NCBI GenBank assembly: GCA_021781655.1
Contig: JAJXWJ010000006.1
Coordinates: 1-64,000, forward strand
Origin: Bacillota bacterium
GTDB taxonomy: Bacteria; Bacillota; Clostridia; Clostridiales; Clostridiaceae
Direction of reading: 5' to 3'
Length of the DNA stretch: 64,000 bases
The notes under the pieces were generated by a model. It was not told the origin of the DNA. It saw nothing but the letters and a program-made list of their open reading frames with translations, and made no database searches. Positions within the stretch are counted from its first letter, which is position 1, and every line of letters starts with the position of its first letter. Below, piece by piece: positions 51,488-60,917 of the stretch. Both the position numbers and the translations under genes were made by a program.

Positions 51488-53962
51488 TTGAAGGCGATAA
51501 TAATGGCTGGGGGGCAAGGAACTAGGCTAAGACCATTAACTTGTAACATTCCGAAACCAATGATACCTATAATTGAAAAGCCAGTTATGCAGTATATTAT
51601 TGAATTATTAGTGAAGTATAACATAACCGAAATAGGGGTGACTTTACAATACTTGCCTGATGATGTGATGAACTATTTCGGAAATGGAAGTGAATATGGA
51701 GTAAGTTTAAAATATTTTATTGAGGAAACACCTTTAGGCACAGCTGGAAGTGTAAAAAGTGCGGAAGATTTTCTTGATGATACCTTTATAGTAATAAGTG
51801 GAGATTCACTAACGGATATCGATATTTCAAAAACTGTGAAATTTCATAAAGAAAAGAGGGCTATGGCTACATTAATGTTAAAAGAGGTTTCAATGCCTCT
51901 TGAGTATGGTGTAGTAGTAACGGATAAAACAGGAAAAATCAGCGGGTTTATTGAAAAGCCTAGTTGGGGAGAAGTAATTAGTGATAAAGTAAATACGGGT
52001 ATTTATATTATGGAACCAGAAATATTTGAATATTACGAGAAAAATCAAAAGTTTGATTTTAGTAATGATTTGTTTCCAATACTTTTAAAAAATGACAAAC
52101 CTATTTATGGACATGTAGCAGAAGGATATTGGTGTGATATTGGAAGTATAGAACAATATATTAATTGTAATTTTGATATTTTAAAAGGTTTAGTTAATGT
52201 AAATATAAATGGAGATAAATATAGAGAAGGCATATGGGTAGGAGAAAATTGTGAATTAAGTAGCGATGCAAATATTATTCCTCCAGCATATATAGGAACT
52301 AACACCATAATATATAATGATGTAGAGGTTGGTCCTTTTAGTATATTTGGGAAAAATAACATTATTTCCCCTGGAGCAACAATAAAAAGAAGTGTAATTT
52401 TCAACAATTGTTACATAGGTAGTAATGCACAAGTTAGAGGTAGCGTATTGTGTAACAAGGTACAACTGGAATCAAGAGCTTCTGTTTATGAAGATAGTGC
52501 TATAGGAGATGATACCTTAATAAGTGAAAAAGCAATTATTAAGCCTGGTGTTAAAGTATGGCCTAATAAAATAATCGAATCTAGCACAGTTGTAAAAAGT
52601 AACATAATATGGGGTGGAAAGTTTTTAAAGTCACTTTTCGGTAAGTCTGGAGTTAGTGGAGAAGTAAATGTGGATATAACTCCAGAGTTTGTTTCAAGAT
52701 TAGGATCTGCGTATGGCTCTATACTAAAGCATGGTTCTAGAATAGTAATAAGTTCTAGCGATGATGGAGCTGCACAAATGTTTAAGTTTTCTTTAGCAAC
52801 AGGTCTTCTTTCTATGGGAATAGAAGTTTATGATTTAAGAATAATGACAAAAGGGATGGCTAGGTTAGCATTACTGTTTTTTGGTGTAGATGGCGGTATA
52901 CATGTAGTTACAGAAAAAGAAAACCATCAAAAAATAAATATAATATTTATGGATAAAAATGGATTAAACATTGAAAAACCTCTTGAAAGGAAAATTGAAA
53001 ATTGTTTTATTAGAGAGGATTTTAGAAGAGTTAAGTCTGATGCCTTCAAAAAAATAACTCATTTTTCTGATTGTATTGAGTACTATTCAAGACAAATTAT
53101 TAGTAAAATTAGTGTTTCTGAAATTAGTGAAAAAAAATTCAATTTGATTATAAGCGTTAAAAATGAAATGATTCGCTCGGTGATAAAAGGTATAATGAAA
53201 GAATTAAAAATAAACATAAAATATTATGAAGATGCAAAGGATTTAGTTGGACTCTCCAAAGAAGTACAAAAATCTAAGGCTAATTTAGGAATTTATTTTT
53301 CAGATGAGGGTGAAAGTGCTATTTTGATAGATGAAAATGGAGACATCTTACCGGATAGTATGTATGAAAATTTAAAATATTTAGTATTTCTAAAACTGAC
53401 TAAAGCAAAAACTTTAGTTGCACCAGTTACAGCATCTTCTGCAGTTGAAGATATTGCTAAAAAAGAAGGTGTAAGCTTTATCAGAACAAAGAGTTCCCAA
53501 AAAACAATTTTAGATACTTATTTAAAGCAAGAAAAAACTGCAAATAAAAAGGAATTAATAGATGCTTATGTTACAACCTTAGACGGTCTCAACGTAGTAA
53601 TGTTAATAATAGATTTAATGGCTATTTCTAATAGTTCCATATCAAAAATAATATCAAATATGCCACAATATTATTCTATAAGAAAAGAAATAGTGTGTCC
53701 TTGGAAAATGAAGGGTAAGGTAATGAGAACATTAATCGAAAGTAGTCCTCAAAATTCTATGGAGTTAATTGAAGGTGTTCGGCTAAATTACGAAAATGCT
53801 TGGGCAATTGTGCTTCCAGATAGTGATGAGCCACTTTGCAGAGTCATAATTGAAGGAAAGTCCATTGACAATGTAAAAAACTTAACACAATGTATAATCG
53901 ATAGAATTTATAATATTATAAATGAAACTGAAGAAAAGATTAAGAAGATTAATGGAAGTTGA
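51488..53962 (+). CDS. sugar nucleotidyltransferase fused to a degenerate phosphomannomutase domain
   Basis: 824 residues in three parts. Residues 1-230 are an NTP-transferase (MAGGQGTRLRPLT; GDSLTDID). Residues about 250-385 are left-handed beta-helix repeats. About 390-824 follow the alpha-D-phosphohexomutase fold, but the phospho-Ser loop TASHNP is replaced by VTEKENHQ and the metal loop DGDGDR by DENGDIL, so mutase activity is probably lost. Start TTG at 51488, six bases after GGAGGTG. Product likely NDP-glucose or GDP-mannose; the family is annotated as mannose-1-phosphate guanylyltransferase. Confidence 0.85.
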   Translation: MKAIIMAGGQGTRLRPLTCNIPKPMIPIIEKPVMQYIIELLVKYNITEIGVTLQYLPDDVMNYFGNGSEYGVSLKYFIEETPLGTAGSVKSAEDFLDDTFIVISGDSLTDIDISKTVKFHKEKRAMATLMLKEVSMPLEYGVVVTDKTGKISGFIEKPSWGEVISDKVNTGIYIMEPEIFEYYEKNQKFDFSNDLFPILLKNDKPIYGHVAEGYWCDIGSIEQYINCNFDILKGLVNVNINGDKYREGIWVGENCELSSDANIIPPAYIGTNTIIYNDVEVGPFSIFGKNNIISPGATIKRSVIFNNCYIGSNAQVRGSVLCNKVQLESRASVYEDSAIGDDTLISEKAIIKPGVKVWPNKIIESSTVVKSNIIWGGKFLKSLFGKSGVSGEVNVDITPEFVSRLGSAYGSILKHGSRIVISSSDDGAAQMFKFSLATGLLSMGIEVYDLRIMTKGMARLALLFFGVDGGIHVVTEKENHQKINIIFMDKNGLNIEKPLERKIENCFIREDFRRVKSDAFKKITHFSDCIEYYSRQIISKISVSEISEKKFNLIISVKNEMIRSVIKGIMKELKINIKYYEDAKDLVGLSKEVQKSKANLGIYFSDEGESAILIDENGDILPDSMYENLKYLVFLKLTKAKTLVAPVTASSAVEDIAKKEGVSFIRTKSSQKTILDTYLKQEKTANKKELIDAYVTTLDGLNVVMLIIDLMAISNSSISKIISNMPQYYSIRKEIVCPWKMKGKVMRTLIESSPQNSMELIEGVRLNYENAWAIVLPDSDEPLCRVIIEGKSIDNVKNLTQCIIDRIYNIINETEEKIKKINGS

Positions 53963-53973
53963 ATAATAGAACT

Positions 53974-54018
53974 AAAATAAGTAGGTGGAGCGGATAGCCC
54001 TCACCTATTTATTTTTAG
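53974..54018. terminator. bidirectional terminator
   Basis: AAAATAAGTAGGTG (53974-53987) pairs with CACCTATTTATTTT (54002-54015) across a 14-base loop, with T-rich tails on both strands. Confidence 0.75.
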
Positions 54019-54586
54019 TAGTTTTCTTTTTAACTGAATATCCAAAGTTTCCAAGAGGCTTAGAATTTAGAGCAAAATATTCTCCGTGATTATAACAAAT
54101 TAAATTAGCCTTGTTAAAGCAAATTTTGTTGTTTACATCTAAAATACACTCATCTATTTTCACGTTTAAAACTTCTAATAAAAACAAGTCATGGGTTCCT
54201 AGGGGAGTTATTGATTTCACTTTGCATTCTAATGCAATTGGGGATTTTTCTATGGAAGGAGTAGAAATGGCTTCACCAGCAGATAAGGTTAAATTAAAAT
54301 GTTTAATTTTGTCTGTCTTTCTTCCAGATACTACACCACAGTAATCAACAATTTTTACCATTTCTTTTGTTGGTAAATTTATAACACATTCACCACTGTC
54401 CTTAATATATTCATATGAAAGCCTTTCTGGTCTAACTCCCATTGCAATAATTGGCTCTTTAGTGCAAACAGTACTTATCCAACCAACAGTAAAAACATTG
54501 ATTTTGTTTTGTTTATTTTTAGCTGTAACTAAAACTACAGGCGTAGGGTTAAGAAGAGCACTTCCTTTAAAATTTATCTTTTTCAA
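54005..54586 (-). CDS. flavin reductase-like FMN-binding protein
   Basis: 193 residues of the split-barrel flavin reductase family (PF01613-like): NPTPVVLVTA, FTVGWISTVC, and GVRPERLSYEYI are typical. It is a small cytosolic flavoprotein whose physiological electron partner is not evident. The likely start is TTG at 54586, where AAAGGAG lies nine bases before; an in-frame ATG 27 bases upstream would place this ribosome site inside the gene. Confidence 0.82.
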   Translation of the reverse strand: MKKINFKGSALLNPTPVVLVTAKNKQNKINVFTVGWISTVCTKEPIIAMGVRPERLSYEYIKDSGECVINLPTKEMVKIVDYCGVVSGRKTDKIKHFNLTLSAGEAISTPSIEKSPIALECKVKSITPLGTHDLFLLEVLNVKIDECILDVNNKICFNKANLICYNHGEYFALNSKPLGNFGYSVKKKTTKNK

Positions 54587-54790
54587 TAGTATAAACTCCT
54601 TTGCAAATTTCAATTTTTTATATAAAGTTTAATATGAATATTTTAATTATAAAAAAATAATGAATAAAAATCAAATTAGGTGAAATAATTGTTAATAATA
54701 AAAATGATTATTGACCGTATATTTTTTTTGATTTAACATTAAGAAAAATAGGCAAATACATATGAGAAACAATTGGAGATGAGGGCAAGT

Positions 54791-55954
54791 ATGAAAAAAA
54801 GGACAATTGCTGCTATTATTATAAGTATTTTGGCAATAATAATTTATGTAGCTATAAACAACATTAGTAGTAGTAATGATAATCAAACAATACGAGGTAA
54901 AGTATTAAAGGTAATTCAGACAACTAATACTAATACTAATGCAAAAGGTTCAAATAAAAGCACCATGACTCAAAATATGGTTTCTGTGCAAATATTAAAT
55001 GGACCTCATAAAGGTCAAATAATAAATGTGGATAATTTAGTAAATGACAAGACTTCTCATGAAGCTTTTGCAAAGAAAGGTGATAGTGTACTACTTAACA
55101 TCACAGAAAATGATAACGGAACAATTAAAAGTGCGTACATTTACGAATTGGTAAGATATTATGATATATATGCTTTAATAATTTTGTTTGTCATTCTGCT
55201 GAGTGTTATTGGTGGCAAAAAAGGTGTAAAGTCCATTGTAGGCTTGGCAATTACAGGTATAGTAATTTTAAAGGTGTTGCTTCCATTAATTTTGGCTGGT
55301 TATAATCCGATTACTGTTTCACTTATATTGTGTATTGGTGTAAGTATACTTAATTTATTGATTATAAGTGGAAGAAATAAAAAAACCTATGCAGCAATAA
55401 TAGGAACTGTAGGTGGAGTATTAATTGCTGCAGCTATAGCTTACTATTTTAGTACGGTATTAAGACTTACTGGACTTAGCGATGATGAATTGCAAATGCT
55501 TGTATACATTTCGCAAAATCAATCCTTTGATTTTAGAGGACTGTTATTTTCAGGAATTTTGATGGGAGCATTAGGAGCAGTTATGGATATCAGTATGTCT
55601 ATTGCTTCAGCTGTAAATGAAATAAATGAGAACTCAGAGGAAATTAGCTTTAAAGAGCTTATTAGAGCAGGTATGAACGTTGGAAGAGATATAATGGGAA
55701 CTATGGCTAATACGCTTATATTAGCGTATGTCGGTGGCTCCATGTACACATTTATGTTAGTTTCATCTTATAATTTATCTATTAATAGGATGATAGATCA
55801 AGATTTGATTGCTTCAGAAATATTAAAAGCTTTAGCAGGAAGTATTGGGTTAGTATTTACAATTCCAATAACTGCAATTGCAACTGCTTGGCTCATAAAA
55901 AATTTCAAACCCAAAAAAGAAAAAGCTGAGGAGAGAATAATTGACAAATTATAA
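54791..55954 (+). CDS. YibE/F-family membrane protein
   Basis: 387 residues. An N-terminal helix (about 4-22), an extracytoplasmic stretch (about 25-115), then about seven helices. The YibE/F-family pattern includes GILMGALGAVMDISMSIA and MGTMANTLILAYVGGS. Function poorly known. The start at 54791 is chosen because GATGAGGG lies before it; an ATG at 54779 is inside that site. It is monocistronic. Confidence 0.78.
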   Translation: MKKRTIAAIIISILAIIIYVAINNISSSNDNQTIRGKVLKVIQTTNTNTNAKGSNKSTMTQNMVSVQILNGPHKGQIINVDNLVNDKTSHEAFAKKGDSVLLNITENDNGTIKSAYIYELVRYYDIYALIILFVILLSVIGGKKGVKSIVGLAITGIVILKVLLPLILAGYNPITVSLILCIGVSILNLLIISGRNKKTYAAIIGTVGGVLIAAAIAYYFSTVLRLTGLSDDELQMLVYISQNQSFDFRGLLFSGILMGALGAVMDISMSIASAVNEINENSEEISFKELIRAGMNVGRDIMGTMANTLILAYVGGSMYTFMLVSSYNLSINRMIDQDLIASEILKALAGSIGLVFTIPITAIATAWLIKNFKPKKEKAEERIIDKL

Positions 55955-56019
55955 TACATATTGTACAATACAACCAAAACATATAGAAATACTAAGTTAT
56001 ATTTTAAGAAGGTGTTAAA

Positions 56020-56457
56020 TTGAAAATATCAACCAAGGGCAGATATGGTTTAAGAGCTATGATAGATTTAGCTGCAAATGCTATAAATGACAGTGTAACC
56101 TTAAAAAGCATAAGTGAAAGGCAAAATATATCAGAAGGATATTTAGAACAAATATTTTCAGCACTTAGAAAAAAAGGATTAATTCAAGGGAGAAAGGGCT
56201 CTCAAGGAGGATATGTACTTGGAATGTCTATGTCTGAAATGACGGTTGGGGACATTTTAAGGGCTTTGGAGGGTGATTTAAGCGTAGTAGAGCCAGAAGA
56301 AAATAATGCTATGGATAAAGCTGAGCAATGTATTAGATATAAGGTTTGGAACAAATTAAATGATAGTATTAACAATATTGTTGACGGTATAACGCTGGAA
56401 GATTTGGTGCTTGAATTTAATACTATTTCAAATAATGATTTCATGTATTATATTTAA
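56020..56457 (+). CDS. Rrf2-family regulator (CymR-like)
   Basis: 145 residues. Winged helix-turn-helix (about 1-80): KGRYGLRAMIDLA and QNISEGYLEQIFSALRKKGL. It has only one Cys (about 104), not the three-Cys cluster site of IscR, so it is more like CymR, which senses cysteine status with CysK. TTG start after AAGGTG. It is followed 17 bp later by cysK, fitting a CymR-type circuit for sulfur metabolism. Confidence 0.83.
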   Translation: MKISTKGRYGLRAMIDLAANAINDSVTLKSISERQNISEGYLEQIFSALRKKGLIQGRKGSQGGYVLGMSMSEMTVGDILRALEGDLSVVEPEENNAMDKAEQCIRYKVWNKLNDSINNIVDGITLEDLVLEFNTISNNDFMYYI

Positions 56458-56474
56458 TCGGATGAGGTGATATT

Positions 56475-57404
56475 TTGTCAAGAATATATAAAAATGCAAT
56501 TGAACTAATTGGAAATACTCCATTAGTTGAATTAAACCAAATTGAAAAATGGAAAAATATCAATGCTAAAATATTAGCAAAGGTTGAGTTTTTTAATCCT
56601 GCCGGTAGCTTAAAAGATAGAATCGGAAAAGCTATGATAGAAGATGCAGAACAAAAAGAATTAATAAATAAGGATACAGTTATTATTGAGCCTACTAGCG
56701 GAAATACAGGTGTCGGTTTAGCTTTGGTCTGTGCAATTAAAGGATATAAGCTTATATTGACTATGCCGGATGGAATGAGCATTGAAAGAATAAAGATTTT
56801 AAAAGCTTATGGAGCAGATGTGGTATTAACCCCTACACTTGAAGGAATGAATGGTGCAATAAAAAAAGCTGAGGAATTAGCTAAAAAATATGAGAATTCA
56901 TTTTTACCGCAACAATTTAAAAATAGAGCAAATCCTGAGGTTCACGCTTTAACTACAGCAGAAGAGATTTGGCAAGATACAGATGGAAAAGTTGATGCTT
57001 TCATTTCAGGAGTTGGAAGTGGAGGTACTATTTCTGGGGTAGCAAAGGTTTTAAAGAAACGTAATCCAGAAGTAAAAATAATTGCAGTGGAGCCTTTTGA
57101 TTCACCGGTTTTATCTGGCGGAAAGCCTGGTCCACATAAACTTCAAGGTATAGGTGCAGGTTTTGTCCCAGATACGATGGATTTAACATTAGTAGATGAG
57201 ATAATTACGGTTAAAACCGATGAAGCTTATGAATTAACTAGAGAACTTGGTAAAAAAGAAGGTTTGCTAGTTGGAATTACTGCTGGTGCAGCGGTATATG
57301 CAGCAATCGAAGTTGCAAAAAGAAAAGAATTTAAAGGGAAAAATATAGTTGTAATATTACCTGATACTGGACAAAGATATTTTTCTATGTCAGTTTTTGA
57401 ATAA
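56475..57404 (+). CDS. cysK: O-acetylserine sulfhydrylase (cysteine synthase)
   Basis: 309 residues, PLP enzyme. The PLP lysine lies in NPAGSLKDR (about 35-43), the phosphate loop is [10 protein letters not shown], and the C-terminal loop [12 protein letters not shown] follows. It makes cysteine from O-acetylserine and sulfide. Start TTG after GAGGTGATATT. In CymR systems CysK also binds the regulator as corepressor; the gene order suggests this. Confidence 0.93.
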   Translation: MSRIYKNAIELIGNTPLVELNQIEKWKNINAKILAKVEFFNPAGSLKDRIGKAMIEDAEQKELINKDTVIIEPTSGNTGVGLALVCAIKGYKLILTMPDGMSIERIKILKAYGADVVLTPTLEGMNGAIKKAEELAKKYENSFLPQQFKNRANPEVHALTTAEEIWQDTDGKVDAFISGVGSGGTISGVAKVLKKRNPEVKIIAVEPFDSPVLSGGKPGPHKLQGIGAGFVPDTMDLTLVDEIITVKTDEAYELTRELGKKEGLLVGITAGAAVYAAIEVAKRKEFKGKNIVVILPDTGQRYFSMSVFE

Positions 57405-57418
57405 TAATTTTTAGTTGT

Positions 57419-57452
57419 ACGGCACAAAAAAATTTGTGCCGTTAAATTTTTT
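57419..57452 (+). terminator. terminator or attenuator between cysK and iscS
   Basis: ACGGCACAAA and TTTGTGCCGT (57419-57428, 57433-57442) form a perfect stem with loop AAAA, followed by TAAATTTTTT. It would reduce read-through from cysK into iscS. Confidence 0.75.
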
Positions 57453-57470
57453 AATGAAGGAGATAATTAA

Positions 57471-58625
57471 ATGAATAAAAAAATCATTTATTTAGATTAT
57501 GGAGCAACAACACCTTTATTTAAAGAGGTTTATACAGAAATGGAGCCATATATAATGAAATACTATGGAAATGGGTCTTCAGTATATTCCTTTTCTGAAG
57601 AATCAAAAATGGCAATAGATTTAGCGAGAGAAAGAGTTGCCGATGCAATTAATTGTAAAAAAAGTGAAGTGTTTTTTACTAGCGGCGGTACGGAAAGTGA
57701 TAATTGGGCTATAAAAGGAGCTGCTTTTGCTAACAAAAAGAAGGGGAAACATATAATTACTACTCAGATTGAACATCCAGCAGTTTTGAAAACTTGTAAA
57801 TACCTTAAAACAGTTGGATTTGAGGTTACTTATTTACCTGTTGACAAATATGGTATAGTAGATATAGATAAATTTAAAGCTTCTATTAAAGCTGATACGA
57901 TTTTAGTTTCAATTATGTATGCTAACAATGAAATAGGCTCGATTCAGCCTATAAAGGAAATTGGTAAAATTTTAAAAGATAAGGACATTATATTTCATTC
58001 AGATGGAGTTCAAGCAGCAGGTCATCTAAATATTGATGTAGAAGAGCAATATATTGATTTATTATCTATATCAGCTCATAAATTCCATGGGCCTAAGGGC
58101 AGTGGTGCTTTGTATATAAGAAAAGGTGTTAAAATTGAAAGCTTTATGCATGGAGGCTCTCAAGAAAGATCAAAAAGAGCTGGCACAGAAAATACGCCTG
58201 CAATCGTGGGACTTGGCAAGGCAATTGAGCTAAGCAAATTAAATATGAAAGAAGAGGAACAAAAACTTGAAAGCTATAGAAAGAAACTTATAGATGGATT
58301 ATTAACTATACCAAATACTTGGCTAAATGGTCCAGATCCATCTATGAGTAAAAGACTACCGGGAAATGTTAATATAACCTTTCAAGGGATAGATGCTGAA
58401 ATAATTTTAATGCATTTAGATTTAAAAGGAATTTGCATATCTGTGGGAAGTGCGTGCTCAGCTGGTGCTATGGAACCGTCTCATGTGCTTTTAGCATTAG
58501 GTTTAGATAAACTTTCTGCAAAGAGCTCAATTAGAATAAGTATGGGATTTGAAACAACTGAAGAAGAAGTGGATTTTACAATAGATGTTATAAATGAAGT
58601 AGTAAATAAGATTAGAAACAAATAA
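57471..58625 (+). CDS. iscS: cysteine desulfurase
   Basis: 384 residues. PLP-dependent enzyme that removes sulfur from cysteine. PLP Lys in [13 protein letters not shown]-terminal [21 protein letters not shown], and catalytic Cys in [25 protein letters not shown] precedes the ATG. Sulfur goes to the downstream MnmA for tRNA and possibly to Fe-S assembly; no iscU follows, so the pair iscS-mnmA suggests a tRNA-thiolation role. Confidence 0.94.
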   Translation: MNKKIIYLDYGATTPLFKEVYTEMEPYIMKYYGNGSSVYSFSEESKMAIDLARERVADAINCKKSEVFFTSGGTESDNWAIKGAAFANKKKGKHIITTQIEHPAVLKTCKYLKTVGFEVTYLPVDKYGIVDIDKFKASIKADTILVSIMYANNEIGSIQPIKEIGKILKDKDIIFHSDGVQAAGHLNIDVEEQYIDLLSISAHKFHGPKGSGALYIRKGVKIESFMHGGSQERSKRAGTENTPAIVGLGKAIELSKLNMKEEEQKLESYRKKLIDGLLTIPNTWLNGPDPSMSKRLPGNVNITFQGIDAEIILMHLDLKGICISVGSACSAGAMEPSHVLLALGLDKLSAKSSIRISMGFETTEEEVDFTIDVINEVVNKIRNK

Positions 58626-58638
58626 AAGAGGTGATGGT

Positions 58639-59715
58639 ATGCTTAAAAGAGTAGTAGTAGGTATGAGTGGTGGAGTAGATAGCTCTGTTACAGCATATTT
58701 ATTAAAGGAGCAAGGCTATGAAGTTATTGGAGTAACAATGCAAGTTTGGCCGGAAGATAGCCAATTCGAAGAAATAGAAGGAGGTTGCTGTTCTTTGTCT
58801 TCTGTAGAAGATGCAAGAAGAGTAGCACATAAATTAGAAATTCCATTTTATGTTATGAATTTTAAAGAAGTTTTTAAAAGTAAAGTTATAGAACCTTTTA
58901 TAGATGAATATTTAAATGGTAGAACTCCTAATCCATGTATAGCTTGCAATAAATATATAAAATTTGATGAGTTTTTAAAGAAAGCAAGAGAACTGGATGC
59001 AGATTATATTGCTACTGGTCATTATGCTAAAATCTATGATAAGGATGGGCGATTTCTTCTTGAAAGATCTGAAGATGATAAAAAGGATCAAACTTATGTT
59101 TTGTATAATATGACTCAATATCAATTAGAACATACTTTGATGCCATGTGGTGAGTATAGTAAAGATAGAATTAGACAAATAGCAAAAGAAATAGGATTGA
59201 ATGTACACAATAAAAAAGACAGTGAAGAAATATGCTTTATCCCAGATAATGATCACGGTGCATATATTAAGAGAGAGGTACCTAAGTCTGTAAAGGAAGG
59301 CAATTTTGTAGATAGCAATGGCAAGGTATTAGGTAAACATAAAGGAATAGTGTACTATACTATAGGACAAAGAAAAGGTTTAGGAATTGCATTAGGTAAG
59401 CCTGTATTTGTAAAAGATATAAATGTTATGAAAAACGAGATTATACTTGGAACTGAAGAAGATATTTTTAAAACTGAACTTATCGCTAGTGATTTGAATT
59501 TTATTCCTTTTGATGATTTAAGTGAAGAACTTGAAGTTAAAGCTAAAATAAGATATTCTGCAAAAGCTACGGATGCAATAATATATCCATTAGGAAATGG
59601 AAAGGTCAAAGTGGTTTTCAAAGAAAAAGTAAGAGCAATTACAAAGGGTCAATCTGTTGTATTTTATAAAGGTAAGCTTTTAATTGGAGGAGGGATTATT
59701 GAACAAATTTTATAG
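58639..59715 (+). CDS. mnmA: tRNA-specific 2-thiouridylase MnmA
   Basis: 358 residues. Adds sulfur to wobble uridine 34 of tRNA Lys/Glu/Gln. P-loop [12 protein letters not shown], catalytic Cys in [13 protein letters not shown], second Cys in [11 protein letters not shown], and the ATP/tRNA region [24 protein letters not shown] precedes the ATG, 13 bp after iscS. Confidence 0.95.
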   Translation: MLKRVVVGMSGGVDSSVTAYLLKEQGYEVIGVTMQVWPEDSQFEEIEGGCCSLSSVEDARRVAHKLEIPFYVMNFKEVFKSKVIEPFIDEYLNGRTPNPCIACNKYIKFDEFLKKARELDADYIATGHYAKIYDKDGRFLLERSEDDKKDQTYVLYNMTQYQLEHTLMPCGEYSKDRIRQIAKEIGLNVHNKKDSEEICFIPDNDHGAYIKREVPKSVKEGNFVDSNGKVLGKHKGIVYYTIGQRKGLGIALGKPVFVKDINVMKNEIILGTEEDIFKTELIASDLNFIPFDDLSEELEVKAKIRYSAKATDAIIYPLGNGKVKVVFKEKVRAITKGQSVVFYKGKLLIGGGIIEQIL

Positions 59716-59865
59716 GAAAATTTTAATTATATACAAGAAAATTGATGTCAAAGTGTAATTTTTTAGTGATTACTAACAAAATATAAAATAAATTTACTTG
59801 TTTTACTAATTCAATTATGATATATTATATATATGGCAAGAGATTTAATATCATCAAACGGACAT

Positions 59866-59925
59866 TCTCCTTTTTCAGGAAGTGTAATTTGTGAGTTGTT
59901 AGATCCCTAATTCTAAAAAAGGAGG
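59866..59925 (+). promoter_or_regulatory. 5' UTR with anti-Shine-Dalgarno element
   Basis: CTCCTTTTT (59867-59875) is perfectly complementary to AAAAAGGAG (59916-59924), the ribosome site of the zinc-ribbon gene, giving a 9-bp hairpin with a 40-base loop. The first arm can alternatively pair locally with AGGA just downstream (59877-59880). A possible promoter lies upstream, TATATT near 59821. The rest of 59716-59865 is AT-rich with no gene. Confidence 0.45.
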
Positions 59926-59934
59926 TATGTTTAA

Positions 59935-60099
59935 ATGGCAGATAAAACAATAGTATGTAAAGACTGCGGCAAAGATTTCATATTCACAGAAGGTGAGCAA
60001 GCTTTTTACAAAGAAAAAGGTTTTGAAAATGAACCAGTAAGATGTCCTGATTGCAGAAAAGCAAGAAAGGCTCAAAACAACAGAGGTTTCAAGAGATAA
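59935..60099 (+). CDS. zinc-ribbon miniprotein (zf-trcl type)
   Basis: 54 residues. CKDC (8-11) and CPDC (37-40) form a zinc ribbon; the C-terminus is basic (RKARKAQNNRGFKR), suiting nucleic-acid binding. It is similar to the small clostridial zinc-ribbon proteins. GGAGG (59921-59925) precedes the ATG at 59935. Its leader may control translation. It is a single gene with its own terminator. Confidence 0.82.
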   Translation: MADKTIVCKDCGKDFIFTEGEQAFYKEKGFENEPVRCPDCRKARKAQNNRGFKR

Positions 60100-60114
60100 T
60101 TATATGTTATCAAT

Positions 60115-60153
60115 TAGCTGCTGATAAATTTCAGCGGCTATTTTATATTTTTT
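60115..60153 (+). terminator. intrinsic terminator of the zinc-ribbon gene
   Basis: TAGCTGCTGA and TCAGCGGCTA (one G-U pair) form a 10-bp stem, followed by TTTTATATTTTTT. Confidence 0.8.
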
Positions 60154-60181
60154 GGTACCTGACCCCAAGGGGTCAGGTACC
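60154..60181. repeat. perfect GGTACCTGACCCC palindrome
   Basis: Two 13-base arms (60154-60166 and 60169-60181) flank AA. It is GC-rich against an AT-rich background. It overlaps the end of the deacetylase gene on the minus strand, and the TGA inside one arm is that gene's stop codon. Similar GGGGTCAGGT palindromes occur near IS200/REP-associated transposases in other bacteria; no transposase is here. Confidence 0.7.
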
Positions 60182-60886
60182 CTGCTTGTTTATCCGATAA
60201 AAGTATTCAGGGGTACTATCTGTAATTGGCAGTATATCATAACCTTTATCTCTATAAAATTTGACTATGCTTGGAATAGCCTTGGCAGTATTCAAATTGT
60301 TTGAATTACAATGCATTAAAAGGATTATGCTCTTTTCACAGCTTTTACATTTGGAGGCATTTTTAAATAATTGTTCTTCTGACAAACTTGGGTTTACTCC
60401 GTCCTCTAAGCTTACATTCCAATCATAAATTTTAAAATTATTTTCATGTAATAAATTTAGCATTCCTTCAGTAAGATGGCCAGAAGTGCCACCTGGAAAT
60501 CTTATTATATTGGTTGAAGCACCAGTAACTCTTTCAACTAATGCTTTGGTATTTAGCATCTCATCAATAAATGTAGAATTGTCTTTGTATATCTTTTTAA
60601 AGTTATGAGAGTATGTGTGTAATCCAATTGAATGGCCTTCGTCATAAATTCTTTTTAATGTGGGTTCCCTACCTATAATTTCTTTACCCACAACGAAAAA
60701 GGTTGCTTTTACATCACATTGTTTTAATGCAGTTAATATTTCATCTATAATTATGCTAGGACCGTCATCAAAAGTAAGATATAAAACTTTTTTGCTTTGT
60801 GGTACCATATCAGCATAACAATTTATATTGAAACTGCAAAATAAAATAAATATTAAAGAAATTAAGCCTATCTTTTTTATAAACAT
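60173..60886 (-). CDS. secreted polysaccharide deacetylase (NodB domain)
   Basis: 237 residues. Signal peptide (about 1-26, cut near CYAD), then a NodB domain with TFDDGPS (metal Asp), HTYSH (metal His pair), RFPGG, and LMH. It removes acetyl groups from peptidoglycan or a polysaccharide outside the cell. Start ATG at 60886 is eight bases after GGAAG; an ATG 9 bases earlier touches that site. Its last residues and stop come from the palindrome at 60154-60181, so the original C-terminus may be altered. Confidence 0.88.
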   Translation of the reverse strand: MFIKKIGLISLIFILFCSFNINCYADMVPQSKKVLYLTFDDGPSIIIDEILTALKQCDVKATFFVVGKEIIGREPTLKRIYDEGHSIGLHTYSHNFKKIYKDNSTFIDEMLNTKALVERVTGASTNIIRFPGGTSGHLTEGMLNLLHENNFKIYDWNVSLEDGVNPSLSEEQLFKNASKCKSCEKSIILLMHCNSNNLNTAKAIPSIVKFYRDKGYDILPITDSTPEYFYRINKQGT

Positions 60887-60917
60887 TTGAGTCATCTTCC
60901 TTTTTGTATTTTTGGAA

